Shown here: piece by piece, positions 10,161 to 22,227 of the stretch
Position numbering within the stretch: the stretch's first letter is position 1
Layout: each line of letters opens with the position of its first letter
DNA from: Typha latifolia
Lineage: Eukaryota > Streptophyta > Magnoliopsida > Poales > Typhaceae
Length of the DNA: 64,000 nucleotides
Assembly (NCBI GenBank): GCA_019914945.1
Contig: CM034106.1
Location: forward strand, 2,976,001-3,040,000
Direction of reading: 5' to 3'
Notes under the pieces: generated by a model
Told to the model about the DNA's origin: nothing
Databases searched by the model: none
What the model saw: the letters and a program-made list of their open reading frames with translations, nothing else
Position numbers and translations under genes: made by a program

Positions 10161-11205
10161 TATGCTTGTACATTTGACCCAGATATTTTGAGATTGTTAT
10201 AGGAGGTGTTGGATAATCCTAAGCACCATCCAGAGTTGGAGAATCAAGACTGTTTGCTACTGGACCGCGAACACATTCGGGTACCCGCAAATGATGGATT
10301 GCGATAGAAATTATTGGAACACTTTCACCAAATTCCAGAGGCTGGTCATGAGGGTGTCTCAAGGATTTATAGGAGGATATCTCAGAGTTGCACATGGCCA
10401 TAATTGAGACGGGATATGAGGAGTTTTGTCCGTGATTGCGAAGTCTGTCAAAAGGCTAAGGCAATCACATTGAAACCGGCTGGATTACTACAGCCTTTAC
10501 CTATACTGGTGGTTGACAGATTGAGCAAGTATGCAAACTTTTCTGTATTATCACATCCATTTTTAGCCAAGTTAGTGGCTAAAAGTTTTGTTAGAGATGT
10601 TACTCGGTTACATGGCATGCCATGCACGATTGTCTCAGATCGTGATCATGTATTTATGAGCAACTTTTGGACGGAGTTTTTCATATTACAGGAGCCTCGA
10701 TTGAACTTCAAATCGGCCTTTCATCCATAGACGAATGGCCAAACTGAGGTGGTCAATTGAGGCATTCAGCTATATTTGAGGTGATTTGTTGGAGAGATGT
10801 CGAGACGATGATTGTAGTTCTTACCTGAGCAGAGTGGTCTTACAACACCGCCTACCATAGCAGTATTGGCATGACTCCATTTGAGGTGGTGTATGGAAGT
10901 ACGGCTCTGGTATTACGCGCTTATGATCTAGTGCAATCTGCAGATCGGATGAAAGTGGACTTAGCTATGATAAATAGAATCGCCGCATTAAAAAGGTTGC
11001 ATGCTTATATTAAACTTGCTCAAAACCACATGAAACAAGTTTATGATCGTAACCATCGCGAGTAGGAGTTCGACATTGGCAGTTGGGTGTTTGTGAGGGT
11101 ACAGTCATATCGATAGGTGACTTTGCGTCCGTTGTGTAACCAAAAGTTAGCACATCGCTATTTTGGTCCGTTTTGGGTTTTAGAGCGTATTGGTCCGGTT
11201 GCAGT
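10161..11205 (+). pseudogene. GyB integrase
   Basis: The HHCC zinc region is recognisable (LLEHFHQ...GHEGV ... CEVCQKAKA, about 10310-10470). The sequence then jumps from LLQPLPIL straight to VVDRLSKYANF, so about 25 residues including the first catalytic Asp segment (DFIEG in GyF) are deleted. The second Asp (SDRDHVF) and the glutamate segment (TEVVN) remain. It ends abruptly at the copia junction. Confidence 0.8.
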
Positions 11206-13170
11206 AATTTGAAGTCCCAAAAAGAACTTCAACTCACCCATCATGCTCATCTCAAAATGACTGTTCATGAGATCTGCAAACTCTTTAGCTAAAGATTGAC
11301 TCGTTGCCCCGAAGATAATGTCATCCACATATATTTGTGCCACAACTAAACTCTTGTTCAACCGTCTAATGAAAAATGTCTTGTCCACTCCCCCTCGAGT
11401 GAACCCCGCATCCACTAAAAAAGTGGTCAACTTCTCATACCAAGCTCTTGAAACTTATTTTAGCCTGTAGATGGTTTTTTTCAATTTAAACACATGAAAA
11501 GGAAATTTATGATCTTCGTACCCCTTAGGTTGTTCCACATAAACATCTTCATTCAGAGTACTATTCAAGAAAGCACTTTTAACATCCATTTGGAACAATT
11601 TAAATTTTAAAAGACAAGTAATAACAAGCAGTATACGAATAGACTCCAATCTAGCAATAGGAGCAAATGTCTCATCAAAATCTATACCCTCAACCTGAGT
11701 ATATCCCTGTGCTACTAGTCTAGCTTTATTTCGAACTATATTGCCATGTTCATCACTTTTATTCTTGTAAATCAATTTTGTTCCAATGACGCTCACATTC
11801 TTAGGTCTAGAAACTAAATACCAAACATCATTCCTAGAAAATTGCTCTAATTCCTCTGATACGATTCGGACTTCACCGACGTCGTCTCGAGCATGGGTTC
11901 ACTTTAGGAGTGTTTTTATTTCATGTTTTAGTGTTTAATTTCTATTAAAATAAGTTTTCTGTAAGTCGCGTTCGAATGCGGGTGGAGTGAGTTCGAACGC
12001 GATCGGCGAAAATTATGTTTTAGGGTTAATTTGAGTTGTTGGTTAGCCTATGAAAGGATGTGTATGGCAACCAAAATTATTATTGAATATTGAGAATTGA
12101 GTTTTGCCTTGCCTCCTTCATCTTCTTCGCTCCCGTTCCCTCAAACCCCGGCGATGCCGCTTCTAATCTCCCTCGACCGGCCAATCACCCTAGTCCCTTA
12201 GGAGTGGCCTTCTCCTCCCCTTTCTTCCAATCTATCCAGCACTTGCCCTAACCTTTCCATTAACCATAACCCATCCACCACCACTTTTTCACCGGTGCCA
12301 CCCCATTAACGCCGGTCCTCCACCATCCACCATTACCTAGGATCTCGTGCCTCCATCCATAGATCCAAAATAGAGCATCCTGACGTTTGTCCACTAAACG
12401 AATGATGTCTCGAGATCCCGAACTCCGATTAGCCTGAAACTTGATTTGTTGGAAAGCTCTTTTCCGGGTCTACAACATATCAAAATTTCACGTCTATCCA
12501 ACAGCGAAACATTTCAGGATCTTATTTCAAAGTTCCATGCAAGATCTAGTCCAGATCTGAGAATTAGAAAAGATCGATCTTTCACCAAAAAGGAGAGATC
12601 GCATCAAGCTTGGTATCAGAGCTCCATAGCCAGAGGCGTGATCGTAACAAGCTGGTATCAGAGCTCCATAGCTAGAGGTGTGATCGTAATATCCTCATGC
12701 ATAGCATTAACCCAAGAATCGTCTAACAATGCTTTCTTCACATTTTTAGGTTCAAAAGAAGATGTATAACAAGTAAATGATACCTCATTTTGGATTTGTC
12801 GTCTTGTCTTAATTGGTTCATTCACATCTCCGATCACTTGTGACAGTGGATGATTTGATTTTACTCTGGCAGATGGTTCTGGTACATTGCAGTCGTCTTT
12901 GTTCATTTCAACTTTGTCCTCGTCCTGATTCTTAATTTCCAAATCAAGCTCCTTTTCAATTTCTTCGTCATATGTATCTGCAGAAACAAAAATATGAGTA
13001 GCTTCAGTTATATTAGTCGTGGATTCATCTATCATAACATTAGTAGATTCCATAATAGTATAAGTGTCAAGATTAAATATTCTGTAGGCTCTACTATTAT
13101 TAGAATATCCTAAGAAGATGCCTTCGCTACTTCTAATGTCAAATTTAGTCAAATGTTTTCGATCACGCAA
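11206..13170 (-). pseudogene. Co1 reverse transcriptase and integrase C-terminus
   Basis: Minus-strand RT (RVT_2 type): [47 protein letters not shown] and the catalytic YVDD (11331-11320). A stop interrupts KxVSRAWYEK near 11457. The upstream part (13170-12692) is the integrase tail and linker (EGIFLGYSNNSRAYRIFN) and a conserved acidic linker. The coding region is split by the LTR-leader insertion at 11857-12691. Confidence 0.85.
11857..12691 (+). mobile_element. Gypsy LTR plus duplicated leader inserted in Co1, TSD TCCTC
   Basis: LTR of the GyD family, TGATACGATT (11857) to GATCGCATCA (12606), followed by 85 bases of post-LTR leader. That leader holds two copies of a ~42-base unit, each beginning with a primer-site-like GGTATCAGAGCTCC. 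TCCTC flanks both sides (11852-11856, 12692-12696). It is thus neither a plain solo LTR nor a full element. GCGTTCGAACGC-like palindromes lie about 11965-12003. Confidence 0.8.
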
Positions 13171-13740
13171 GATATAACATTTACTACCAAAAAGTCAAAA
13201 ATATTTAACACTAGGTTTCTTACCTTTCCAGATTTCATATGTAGTCATTTTTGTACCTAGTCTTAGATAAACACGATTTATCATATGTACCACTGTATTG
13301 ACCGCCTTTGCCCAAAACCTTTGAGTAACCTTTTTAGCGTGAAGTATAACCCTAGCCATTTTCTACATAACTCTGTTCTTTTTTTCCACAATCCCGTTCT
13401 GTTGTAGAGTTATATGAGCTAAAAATTTATGTTGAATACCAAGAGAATAACAAAATATGGAAAAATTTTCATTTTCAAATCCTCTACCATGATCAAAACG
13501 AATCCTAACTAGGGTAGTAGATTTTTCATTCTGCAATTTTAAGCATAGTGATTTAAAAACTTCAAAAGTTTCAGACTTCTCACGTAAAAAGGCAACCTGG
13601 GTATATCTGGAGTAATCATCTACCATTAAGAATATATAACATTTACCTCCGAGACTTTCCGTTTTTGTTGGACCCATCAAGTCCATGTGCACTAATTGTA
13701 GCACATAGTTGCATTTGCCTTCTTGTGTGAGATCTTAATT
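13171..13740 (-). pseudogene. Co1 integrase core
   Basis: Minus-strand integrase core: QLVHMDLMGPTKTESLGGKC, MVDDYSRYTQVAFLREKSET, RIRFDHGRGFENENFS and LQQNGIVEKKNRVM. These carry the D, D and E of the catalytic triad (HMD, FDHG, VEKKN). It is followed by partly conserved sequence up to the integrase tail. Frame breaks near 13363 and 13170. Confidence 0.85.
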
Positions 13741-14534
13741 TGTTTTTCAATTTGACACGAATCGCACACTCGTTTTGAAATTTCTTTCATCTTATGTATT
13801 CCTTTTACCACTTCTTGTTTGGACAGAGTAAATAATTCCTTGTGATTCACATGTCCAAGACGTTAATGCCAAAGATCTGCAATGTCGAAAGAGGCACTGT
13901 TACATTTCAATTTATGTGAAGTTCCAACAACATAGCAATTATCAGATGTTCTAGATCCATAACATATAACATTACCATCATGATCTAGAATAGTACAATC
14001 AATTTTGAAAAATTTTACCTCATAATTTTCATCACAAAATTACTAATGTTTAGTAGATTTGCTTTCAAGCCCTTAACATAAATAACATTTTCAAGAATAG
14101 GAACCCCGGAGAACTTACCTTTTCTTTACCTATTACCTTGGATGAATTACCATCTTCGAATGTCACAACTCCCCTTCATGTTTTTCGAGATTATAAAATA
14201 ACGACTTGTCACCCGACATATGTCTTGAACAGACACTGTCTAAATACCAAATATCAGAATTTAAAACTTTCAAGGTTGTATGCACAACATAACATTTCAA
14301 ATCACTTATTTTTACCCATATGACCTTTGTTTTCATCCCATAAATGAAAGCATTTCTAGATTTTTGCAAAAATTTGCAATGAGGTCGAATATGCCCTAGA
14401 ATGCTGCAATGATAGCATGTCGGAACAAACTCTTTTCTACTCACCTTTTGTTGTAAAATGTGACTAAAGTTTACCTTTGGTGCCGTTGAAGATTCACCAG
14501 TTTGTAGATTCAACTTCAGTTTAGAAGCATTCAT
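13741..14534 (-). pseudogene. Co1 CCHC zinc finger, protease and pre-integrase region
   Basis: Minus-strand CYHCSILGHIRPHC (CX2CX4HX4C), followed by a copia protease block YLDSVCSRHMSGD in which the catalytic DSG is DSV (about 14240-14232). Pre-integrase sequence with DLWHxHLGH-like remnants follows, with stops. Compared with Co2 this shows independent loss of the protease active site. Confidence 0.8.
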
Positions 14535-14566
14535 CCAGGATTGCTTTGTAAATGCGGTTGATGACT

Positions 14567-15298
14567 TTAGATATTCTTCCTTTTATATACCTGTAGAAAC
14601 GAAGACAGTTCTATATTTTGTTCAACTATGGATAGGGCAATTCCTTTGGACTTCCTCGGTCTCGAAAAGTTGGACTCAAATGTTTGTAAATTTCCTACCA
14701 ATTGTTCAACTTTCATAGAATCAATGTCCTTACTTTCTTCAATAGCTGTACCTTTCGCCTGAAACCTTTCTGGAAGAGACCTAAGAATCTTACGGACAAT
14801 TTTGTTTTCAGGAATTTTCTCTCCTAGATTGAAACTGGAGTTGACATCACTCAGCTTTGCATAGAACTCATCAAATGTCTCATTGTCCTCCATACGTAGA
14901 GTTTCAAAACTAGTAGTCAACCTCTGAAGTTTTGAAAGTTTTACAGCCATAGTTCCTTCGTGAATAGTTTCTAAGATCGTCGAGGCTTCTTTTGCTATCT
15001 CACAAGTAGAAATTATTATAAATTTTTCCGAGGAAACACAACTAAAAATTGCATTTATTGCTTTGCTATTCCAGTCGACTTTTTCATAGTCTGTCCTATC
15101 CCATGACTCAATCGGTTTCTCAATAAGTTTTTCATTCACCATGTACATTGGTGGACTCCAACCATTCACAACGGCAAACCATACTCGTTCATATATAGAC
15201 TTCAAGTAAGCTCTTATCCTAGCTTTCCAATATCCATAATTTGATCCATGTAGAATAGAAGGTCTAATTGATGATGGTCCATCTCTATGAAAATCCAT
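14567..15298 (-). pseudogene. Co1 gag
   Basis: ATG at 15298 (MDFHRDGPSSIRPSILHGSN) begins a copia gag with YGYWKARIRAYLKSI, TILETIHEGTMAVKLSKLQR and ETFDEFYAKLSDVNSSFNLG, of the UBN2/copia gag type. After EQNIELSSF it runs into YKRKNI and a stop. Compared with Co4, the first CCHC knuckle and coiled-coil region are deleted. The start is fixed by the same ATG in Co2, Co4 and Co5. Confidence 0.8.
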
Positions 15299-15333
15299 GC
15301 CTATCTGATCTCTCTCTACAGATGATAGAACCT

Positions 15334-15347
15334 ACTCTGATACCACT
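15334..15347 (-). promoter_or_regulatory. Co1 primer binding site
   Basis: Minus-strand AGTGGTATCAGAGTAGG directly follows the LTR end, the tRNA-Met-type site shared with Co2 to Co5. Confidence 0.8.
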
Positions 15348-16211
15348 TGAAAAACCCCCAGACACAAGTACGTATCTAAATACTAAGCAATGATATCACT
15401 TGTTTGCTTAAGTAAAAGTCCAAAGAAATATTAAAAACGAAAGCAGAGATGAACGCTAAGATTTTAACATGGAAAAACTCAAATAGAAAAAAAAAACCAC
15501 GGATCCAAACTCGAATCAAAACCAATCACTAGAATAATAGCAGTTACAAGACTAACTCACAAAATAATCCATCGATCCAAACGACTTTGTTCCTCTCAGC
15601 CTTGCTCGCTAGAACCCATGATTCACTGCTTCTTGTGATTGAAGTCCAACCTCAGTAGCCCTCGAGATTGATATTTCGTCTAGATAGCCCTTAAGACGAA
15701 AAATTTAGTTCTGTAGATTAGTAGAACCTTGTTAGTTGAAGAACCGATGTAGCCTCAAGAAGTCTCCTTCAATAATACTTCTTCAACCACCCTAGAGTTA
15801 GGGCATCACGATCCTTATATATGATCTCCAAGATAGAGCCAAATTCAAGTCTTATCCGAACTCACGAAAGTCCAAGATTTTCAAACTTCGTTGGTGCGTT
15901 CGAACGCGGCCCGGGTGCGTTCGAACGGCCTGACTTGATCTCAGGTGCGTTTGAACGGGCCCAAGTGCACTCGAACGCGACAACTTAAATTCTTCAGGTT
16001 GCGTTCGAACGCGTTTGTGAACGTTGTTCTCGGTCTGTGTGAATGCAGTAACCGCGTTCGAACGTGTTTGTGAACGCGGTGTGAACTCATCAACTTTGCT
16101 CTAATAATCTTGCAATTCTTCAAATCAGATATTTTCTAGACTTGTATAAAGCTTATATACATGTAAAAATACACTTAGAATATTTTGTACACAACCTTTG
16201 AAAACCTAACA
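15348..16211 (-). repeat. Co1 5' LTR
   Basis: 864 bases; minus-strand ends TGTTAGGTTT and GGGGGTTTTTCA. It carries about two long units of the palindromic array (exact GCGTTCGAACGC at 16001-16012) and single palindromes near 15905-15985, followed in transcription direction by TATATAAGG. The array is the shortest among the copia LTRs here. GATTC follows on the right, with no partner visible. Confidence 0.85.
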
Positions 16212-17580
16212 GATTCCAATTCCAAACAATCTTATAAAACTTTGAAATAGTAAAAAAAAAGTTTGCAATAAAATAGTGTACCATAATTCAACCATATTAA
16301 AAATATTCTTGTTAAGATTTATATCCTCTCGATTGCATGTCTTTGAATTTATCTTCCACCCTTGTGGCTGATGATCATCTTTCAAAATGACAGACCAAAC
16401 TAAGATGGTGTTACATTTCTACTCCTATTAGTACCCACCACTTTTTTTTAATGAATTTTTAACTGATGTTTTATATCCTTAATTGCAGAACCTATAGTAA
16501 ATTACTAACGGGTACACAACTACACATACTACACATATGACATCCTCCTAAGAAAGCAAGTAGAATGGGTACACAACTAGACATATGACATCGACATAAA
16601 ATTTCTTTTATAAATCACCCTATATGCTCTTATTGGTTGTCGAATTCATATATCCATTATCATGAATTGGTAAGACCCTAAGCTGCACCATCTGACAGAA
16701 ATAGAATTGTCATAGCAATACCAGAAAAGTCCGATTATTTGGAAAAGCCCCGATCTCGACCCCACCTGATGTAACATTAGCTACTTCGGACCCAAGTTAG
16801 GCCACAATCCGGACCCATTGGTGTACTAGAGAGCCCGAGGCCCATCTAGTGATCGGATAAAAAGTTAACGAGATAAAATAAGCGTTACAAAACTCTGTTA
16901 TAAATATTTGGACAATTTGTATATAACACTCTTGGTTTTTATAATGTGCAAATTGAGCTCTCTGATTTAATAAATATGTGTAAAAAAACATTATAAATTA
17001 GATTTGAACTAATACTACGAGAATATTTCATTAAGTAGATTTAGTTAAGTTTAACCAACTGATCTAGCTACTGTGGTAGTGTATTTTCTGTACATATATA
17101 CTGAATTATAGAGTATGATTTATAAAAAATAAGAAATATAGGGTGTAAATTATAATTTAATTAAAAGATAAGATATTATATACAAATTTTCTTAAATATT
17201 ATATATATATATATAGAAAATATATAATAGTGGGTTGGATCGGGTCTATGAAGGTATTATTAAGCCCAAGCCTAAGCCCGACACAAGTTTAATTCGGCTT
17301 AAAATTTTTGACTTGGCCCGACCCATTGGGTTGGCGTAGGAAAAAGCTGATCCTGCAAATCTGGTCAAGCAGACCGGACTATCGATGCTTATACAAGTTT
17401 GATTATTAATTAATACATTAAGCAAAAGTTGCAGATCCATTCTTAGGTAATAACAAGTTTTATTCGGTAGTACTTGGCAAACATATATCATCATTTCCAC
17501 TTTGCCCATTGAACTATCTAAGGGAATCTCCAATAGCTAACCATGGGGTAACACTTTCGACCGTTGAACCAAGTTGGGTC
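16212..17580. other. AT-rich intergenic stretch, no gene seen
   Basis: About 1.4 kb without a recognisable coding region, RNA or intact element. A TATA-rich run (TA repeat around 17200-17216) and a fragment resembling the inverted repeat of the 2069-2629 element (TATAGGGTGTAAATTATAA near 17130) are the only notable points. Confidence 0.6.
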
Positions 17581-17582
17581 AT

Positions 17583-17660
17583 TAGGGGTGAAAACGGATT
17601 GGATATTGTTGATTCAGATACAGATTCAAATATTACGAACATAGCAAAACACCAATTCAA
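17583..17660. mobile_element. Possible end of a hAT-like element
   Basis: TTAGGGGTGAAAACGGATT is the kind of terminal sequence seen in plant hAT elements. No matching opposite end or target duplication was found, so this is only a weak lead. Confidence 0.3.
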
Positions 17661-18233
17661 ATAAAACTATTTTAAAGTAAGCAATGTCCTAATAAAAAAA
17701 GAAGAATGCCTACAACTCATGCCTTGTATTGAATAAAGTACATTACACACTAATATAGTATGATAAGTATTAAAGTAAAGATGCATAATCTCAAGAACAA
17801 AGTCTTAACCTTTGAAAATAACTCAAAATTCTATTTTACTTGAAACATCAGCTTTAGTGTCCCTAATATAAAAAAGATACTTATCAAGCCATAGCTTCCT
17901 ATGTTTCAATGACTTGGCTAAAAACTTTTAGCTTGTGTATCCTTTCCAAGCAAATAGTTAGACAGATGCCAAATCTTTATGTTTATATCCTTTTCAAATA
18001 CAAGCATCACAAAGAAATAACTAAATTTTAAAGTTAATAATTTATACAAAACATGTATATATGTTTCATACTCCTCTTTTTCTATAACTAATTTTTTTCT
18101 CCTTCTCATCTCATCCTACACCACTTAACTCCTTAAGTTTTCTGATACGTTTCCACACATTCACCAAATGCCTTAATTGGTATCGAATGTTGCTTTCTAT
18201 CATTGGCTTATCAAATTTCTAGTGTACTTTTTT
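17661..18233. other. AT-rich stretch, no gene seen
   Basis: Nothing recognisable; ends in a T run directly at the truncated MiniLTR 3' LTR. Confidence 0.5.
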
Positions 18234-18956
18234 TGTTGATGGAGGTGGCTCGAAATATATGATAGTGGTGATGGTTTGCGGATACGGATGCGAATGTGAT
18301 AGATGGTTGAAAGTTACGATTAGCCTAAAACTATGGTAAAAATCATACGGGAGATAGAGACAGTTAAGATAAAGAAACGAAGGGGGAAAAGTAGGCCTGC
18401 CCTACGGGATTAGGGGGATCAACGTCAGAGGGAGATTAGAAGCTAGACCAGACTAGACCAACGGAAGAGGTGATGCTGGTTGGTGAAGAGGGAGGAGGGA
18501 GATATAGAGACCAATGGCCTAGTTGAGGAGAGATGTCGGGCAAAATCCAATTAATCTTTTATTCTAACCATGCCTAAGATACAAGCCATAGGCCCTATTT
18601 ATAGAGATTAAATCAAAAAGTCTAAAACAAATTTAACAAAACTAGTCTTCCTTATCTTCTCGGATTAACCCTTCATTTTGCTATAGATAGATTTTGAATC
18701 TGGAAAAGTTGTGAACAACAAAGTTGTAGATCTGGAGATCGGCGATTTTATCCAACTAGCTAATATTATTCTAACATCTGTAGAATATTCTGTGAATATT
18801 TTTCTAAAACTGTGTAGAATTAGATTTAACTAATTAAATAAAATTCTAACATATTAAGACTTTGACTAAATCACATAAGAATAATAAATAAGATAACTAG
18901 ACTTTATCTTTCAAGCCCAATGTCTTTTGAAGTGATCCGATCTAGTCTAAATCATA
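18234..18956 (-). repeat. MiniLTR 3' LTR (last ~100 bases missing)
   Basis: Matches the split 5' LTR over its whole length, including ATCTCTATAAATAGGGCC (TATA region) and a TGGCTCG...GATACGGATGCGAATG end. It breaks off at a T run at 18234, so the segment that follows in the 5' LTR (to GAGTAACA) is absent. Confidence 0.8.
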
Positions 18957-19117
18957 TTATTCCACCACGCTTCTGTTCACCTTGTCCTCAAGGTGAGAAA
19001 TAGTTGTCGTCTATGAAAAGACATCTCTTTAGTAACCTCGAAATTGCCTTCATGATGTTTTGGTGTTATTTCTTATGGTCAGTATTTGGTCTGAGGAAGA
19101 CATGCTCTGATAGCAAT
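18957..19117 (-). promoter_or_regulatory. MiniLTR interior: primer site and PPT only
   Basis: Minus strand: primer-site match ATTGCTATCAGAGC (19117-19104) next to the 5' LTR end GTAACA, about 110 bases of non-coding DNA, then CTTGAGGACAAGGTG and AACAGAAGCGTGGTGG (PPT) next to the 3' LTR. No ORF fits. These are the two sites needed in cis for reverse transcription. Confidence 0.75.
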
Positions 19118-19758
19118 TGTTACTCACCGGCTTAATCTGATTCATAGCGGTTATGCACAGGATTTGGGATCCACGGGTGGAGGCACATATTCCTAAGTTT
19201 AGGATGGAGTGGAGGCCGAATAGTTGATGGAGGTGGCTCGACAATAAATGATGGCGGTGGTGGTTTGTGGATACGGATGCAGATGCGAATGCGGATGCGG
19301 ATGCGATAGATGGTTGAAGGCTATAATTGGCCTACAACCGTGGTAAAAACTATATGGGAGATAGAGAAGGTTAAGATAGAGAGACGAAGAGGGAGAAGTA
19401 GGCCTGCCCTACTCTAACGCCCGCACCCGGCATAGGCACGTGCACGCCCACGTGCCCACACGGCACGTGCGGCGCACATAACAGGTTGGGTGGGGCCCGT
19501 CACGCACAGATATACTCCTGTGCACATATAATCATGACATCATCAAATATAATCTGCTAAACTATTCATGATCACATAATCTATCACCAAATAAATCATA
19601 CTATTAACCAAATAAATCTATTAACATATGAATAACTAAGTCCACAATAATATACACTAGATCATTACATAATCTAGTAGGACCCACACAGGCCACGATA
19701 AACCATCAAGATATAACTAAAACAACTAATACAAGAGTACACTATGATTCAACCTGTA

Positions 19759-20096
19759 TTATCTAGACGAAAGATCAATCTCGAGGGTTATTGAGGTTGG
19801 ACTTCAATCACGAGAAGTAGTGAATCGTGGGTTCTAGCGAGCAAGACTAAGAAGAACAAAGTCGTTTGGATCGACAGGTTGTTTTGTGAGTCAGTCTTAT
19901 AATTGCTACTATTCTAGTGATTGGTTTTGATCCAAGTTTGGATCAGTAGTTTTTTCCCGTTTGGGTTTTTCCACGTTAAAATCTTGTCGTTCATCTCTGC
20001 TTTCGTTCTTAATATTTCTACGGACTTTTACTTAAGCGAACGAGTGTTATCATTACCTAGTATTTAGATACATACTTGTGTCTAGGGGTTTTTTCA
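19759..20096 (+). repeat. Co2 5' LTR remnant
   Basis: Only the last 338 bases are present, matching 27149-27492 from TTATCTAGA to GGGGTTTTTTCA. The palindromic array and TATA box were lost, so this LTR has no promoter. Confidence 0.85.
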
Positions 20097-20110
20097 ATTG
20101 GTATCAGAAC
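20097..20110 (+). promoter_or_regulatory. Co2 primer binding site
   Basis: ATTGGTATCAGAAC right after the LTR end CA; tRNA-Met-type site. Confidence 0.8.
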
Positions 20111-20145
20111 GGGTTCTCTCACTCTTTGAGAGAGATCAGATAGGC

Positions 20146-20913
20146 ATGGATTTTCATAGAGATGGACCATCATCTATTAGACCTCCTATCCTAGATGGAT
20201 CAAATTATGGATATTGGAAAGCTAGGATGAGAGCTTACTTGAAGTCTATAGATGAATGAGTATGGTTTGCCGTTGTGAACGGTTGGAGTCCACCAATGTA
20301 CAAGGTGAATCTACAAACTGGTGAATCGTCAATGGCACCGAAGGTAAACTTTAGTCACACTGCTCGACAAAAGGTGAGTAGAAAAGGGTTTGTTCCGACA
20401 TGCTATCATTGCGGCATTCTAGGGCATATTCGACCTCATTACAAATTTTTGCAAAAACCTAGAACTGCTTTCATTTATGGGATAAAAACAAAGGCCATAT
20501 GGGTCAAGAAAAGTGATTTGAAATGTTATGTTCTTCATACAACCTTGAAAGCTTTAAATTCTGATTTGTGGTATTTAGACAGTGGCTGTTCAAGACATAT
20601 GTCGGGTGACAAGTCCTTATTTTCTAATCTTGAAAAACATGAAGGGGGAGTTGTGACATTCGGAGATGGTAATTCATTCAAGGTAATAGGTAAAGGAAAG
20701 ATAAGTTCTCCGGGGGTTCCTATTCTTGAAAATGTTTTTTATGTTAAGGCCTTGAAAACAAATCTTCTAAGTATCAGTCAATTTTGTGATGAAGATTATG
20801 AGATAAAATTCTCCAAAAATAATTGTACTATTCTAGATCATGGTGGTAATGTTATATGTTATGGATCTAGAACATCTAATAATTCTATGTTGTTGGAACG
20901 TCACATAAACTGA
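20146..20913 (+). pseudogene. Co2 gag start, CCHC finger and protease
   Basis: ATG at 20146 gives MDFHRDGPSSIRPPILDGSN; a TGA interrupts KSIDExVWFAV, then after NGWSPPMYK the frame runs straight into VNLQTGESS. Most of gag, including the first knuckle and coiled coil, is deleted in frame. CYHCGILGHIRPHY lacks the last Cys of CX2CX4HX4C. The protease block YLDSGCSRHMSGD keeps DSG (20578-20586), unlike Co1. Pre-integrase sequence follows (ISQFCDEDYEIKFS). Confidence 0.83.
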
Positions 20914-22227
20914 AATGTAACAGTGCCTCTTTCGACATTGCAGATCTTTGGCATCAACATCTTGGACATGTGAATCACAATGAATTATTTACTCTGTCCA
21001 AACAAGAAGTGGTAAGAGGAATACCTAAGATGAAAGAAATGTCAAAAAGAGTGTGCGGTTCGTGTCAAATTGGAAAATAAATTCGGATCTCACACAATAA
21101 GGTAAATGCAGCTACCACCGACCGTGTGCTTCAATTAATTCACATGGACTTGATGGGTCCAACAAAAACGGAAAATCTTGGAGGTAAACGCTATATATAT
21201 TCTTAATGGTCGATGATTACTCCAGATATACCTAGATTGCCTTTCTACGTGAGAAGTCTGAAACCTTTGAAGTTTTTAAATCATTATGCTTAAAATTGGA
21301 GAAAGAAAAATCTACAACCCTAGTTAGGATTCGTTCTGATCATGGTAGAGAATTTGAAAATGAAAATTTTTCTATATTCTGCGATTCTCTTGGTATTGAA
21401 CATGAGTTTTCAGCTCCTATAACTCCACAACAGAATGGGATTGTTGAAAGAAAGAACCGAGTTGTGTAGGAAATGGCTAGGGTTATTATGCTTCACGCTA
21501 AAAATGTTACTCAAAGGTTTTAGGCGGAGGCAGTCAATACAGCGGTACATGTGATAAATCGTGTTTATCTAAGACCAGGTACAAAAATGACTATTTATGA
21601 AATTTGGAAGGTAAGAAACATAGTGTTAAATATTTTTGAGTTTTTGGTAGTAAATGTTATATCTTGCGTGATCGAGAATATTTGACTAAATTTGACACTA
21701 GAAGTAGCGAAGGCATCTTCTTGGGGTATTCGAATAATAGTAGAGTCTACAGAGTATTCAATCTTGACACTTCTACTATTATGGAATCTGCTAAAGTTAT
21801 GATAGATGAATCCATGATTGACTTAACTAAAGCTACTCCTATCTCTGTTTCTGCAGACACATATGATGAAGAAATAGGAAAGGAGCTTGATCTGGAAATT
21901 GAGAATCAGGGCGAGGACAAAGTTGAAATGAACAAAGATGACTACAACGTACCAGAACCATCTGCCAGAGTGAAATCAAATCATCCACTGTCACAAGTGA
22001 TCGGAGACGTGAATGAACCAATTAAGACAAGACGACAAATCCAAAGTGAGGTATCATTTACTTGTTATACATCTTCTTTTGAACCTAAAAATGTGAAGGA
22101 AGCATTGTTAGACGATTCTTGGGTTAATGCTATGCATGAAGAATTAGAGCAATTTTCTAGGAATGATGTTTGGTATTTAGTTCCTAGACTTAAAAATGTG
22201 AACGTCATTGGAACAAAATGGATTTAG
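20914..22227 (+). pseudogene. Co2 integrase and start of RT
   Basis: Frame-shifted LWHQHLGHVNHNELF (pre-integrase), QLIHMDLMGPTKTENLGG, then the integrase core spread over several frames (SDHGREFENENFS and TPQQNGIVERKNRV are recognisable at nucleotide level near 21335-21465). From 21664 one frame is open: LGYSNNSRVYRVFNLDTSTI, an acidic linker and EALLDDSWVNAMHEELEQFS, the start of copia RT. TAG at 22225-22227 ends it where sister copies read IYKNK. Confidence 0.82.

Larger units (their letters stand above)
7045..11205 (+). mobile_element. GyB: plus-strand chromovirus-type gypsy, 3' end lost
   Basis: Full 5' LTR, primer binding site, shortened gag, protease, reverse transcriptase, RNase H and integrase in gypsy order (integrase after RNase H). 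The element stops at about 11205, just after the integrase motif LERIGPVA, where it is joined directly to minus-strand copia DNA. The chromodomain seen in sister copies (GyD, GyF) and the 3' LTR are missing. Many in-frame stops make it non-coding. Confidence 0.88.
11206..16211 (-). mobile_element. Co1: minus-strand Sirevirus-like copia, 3' part lost
   Basis: Minus-strand order: 5' LTR (16211-15348), primer site, gag, CCHC/protease, integrase, reverse transcriptase. This is copia order, with integrase before RT. The copy breaks off inside RT at 11206, where it meets GyB; RNase H, the 3' region and the 3' LTR are missing. A gypsy LTR-leader fragment is inserted at 11857-12691. Stops and frameshifts throughout. 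Confidence 0.88.

Noticed and set aside
17246..17533. 95-codon minus ORF
   Set aside because: Sequence looks like non-coding plant DNA (repeated GGGC/GCCC words); no promoter or protein features.
18234..18238. Target duplication for the MiniLTR element
   Set aside because: TTTTT on the left and TCACG on the right do not match; the 3' LTR is truncated there.
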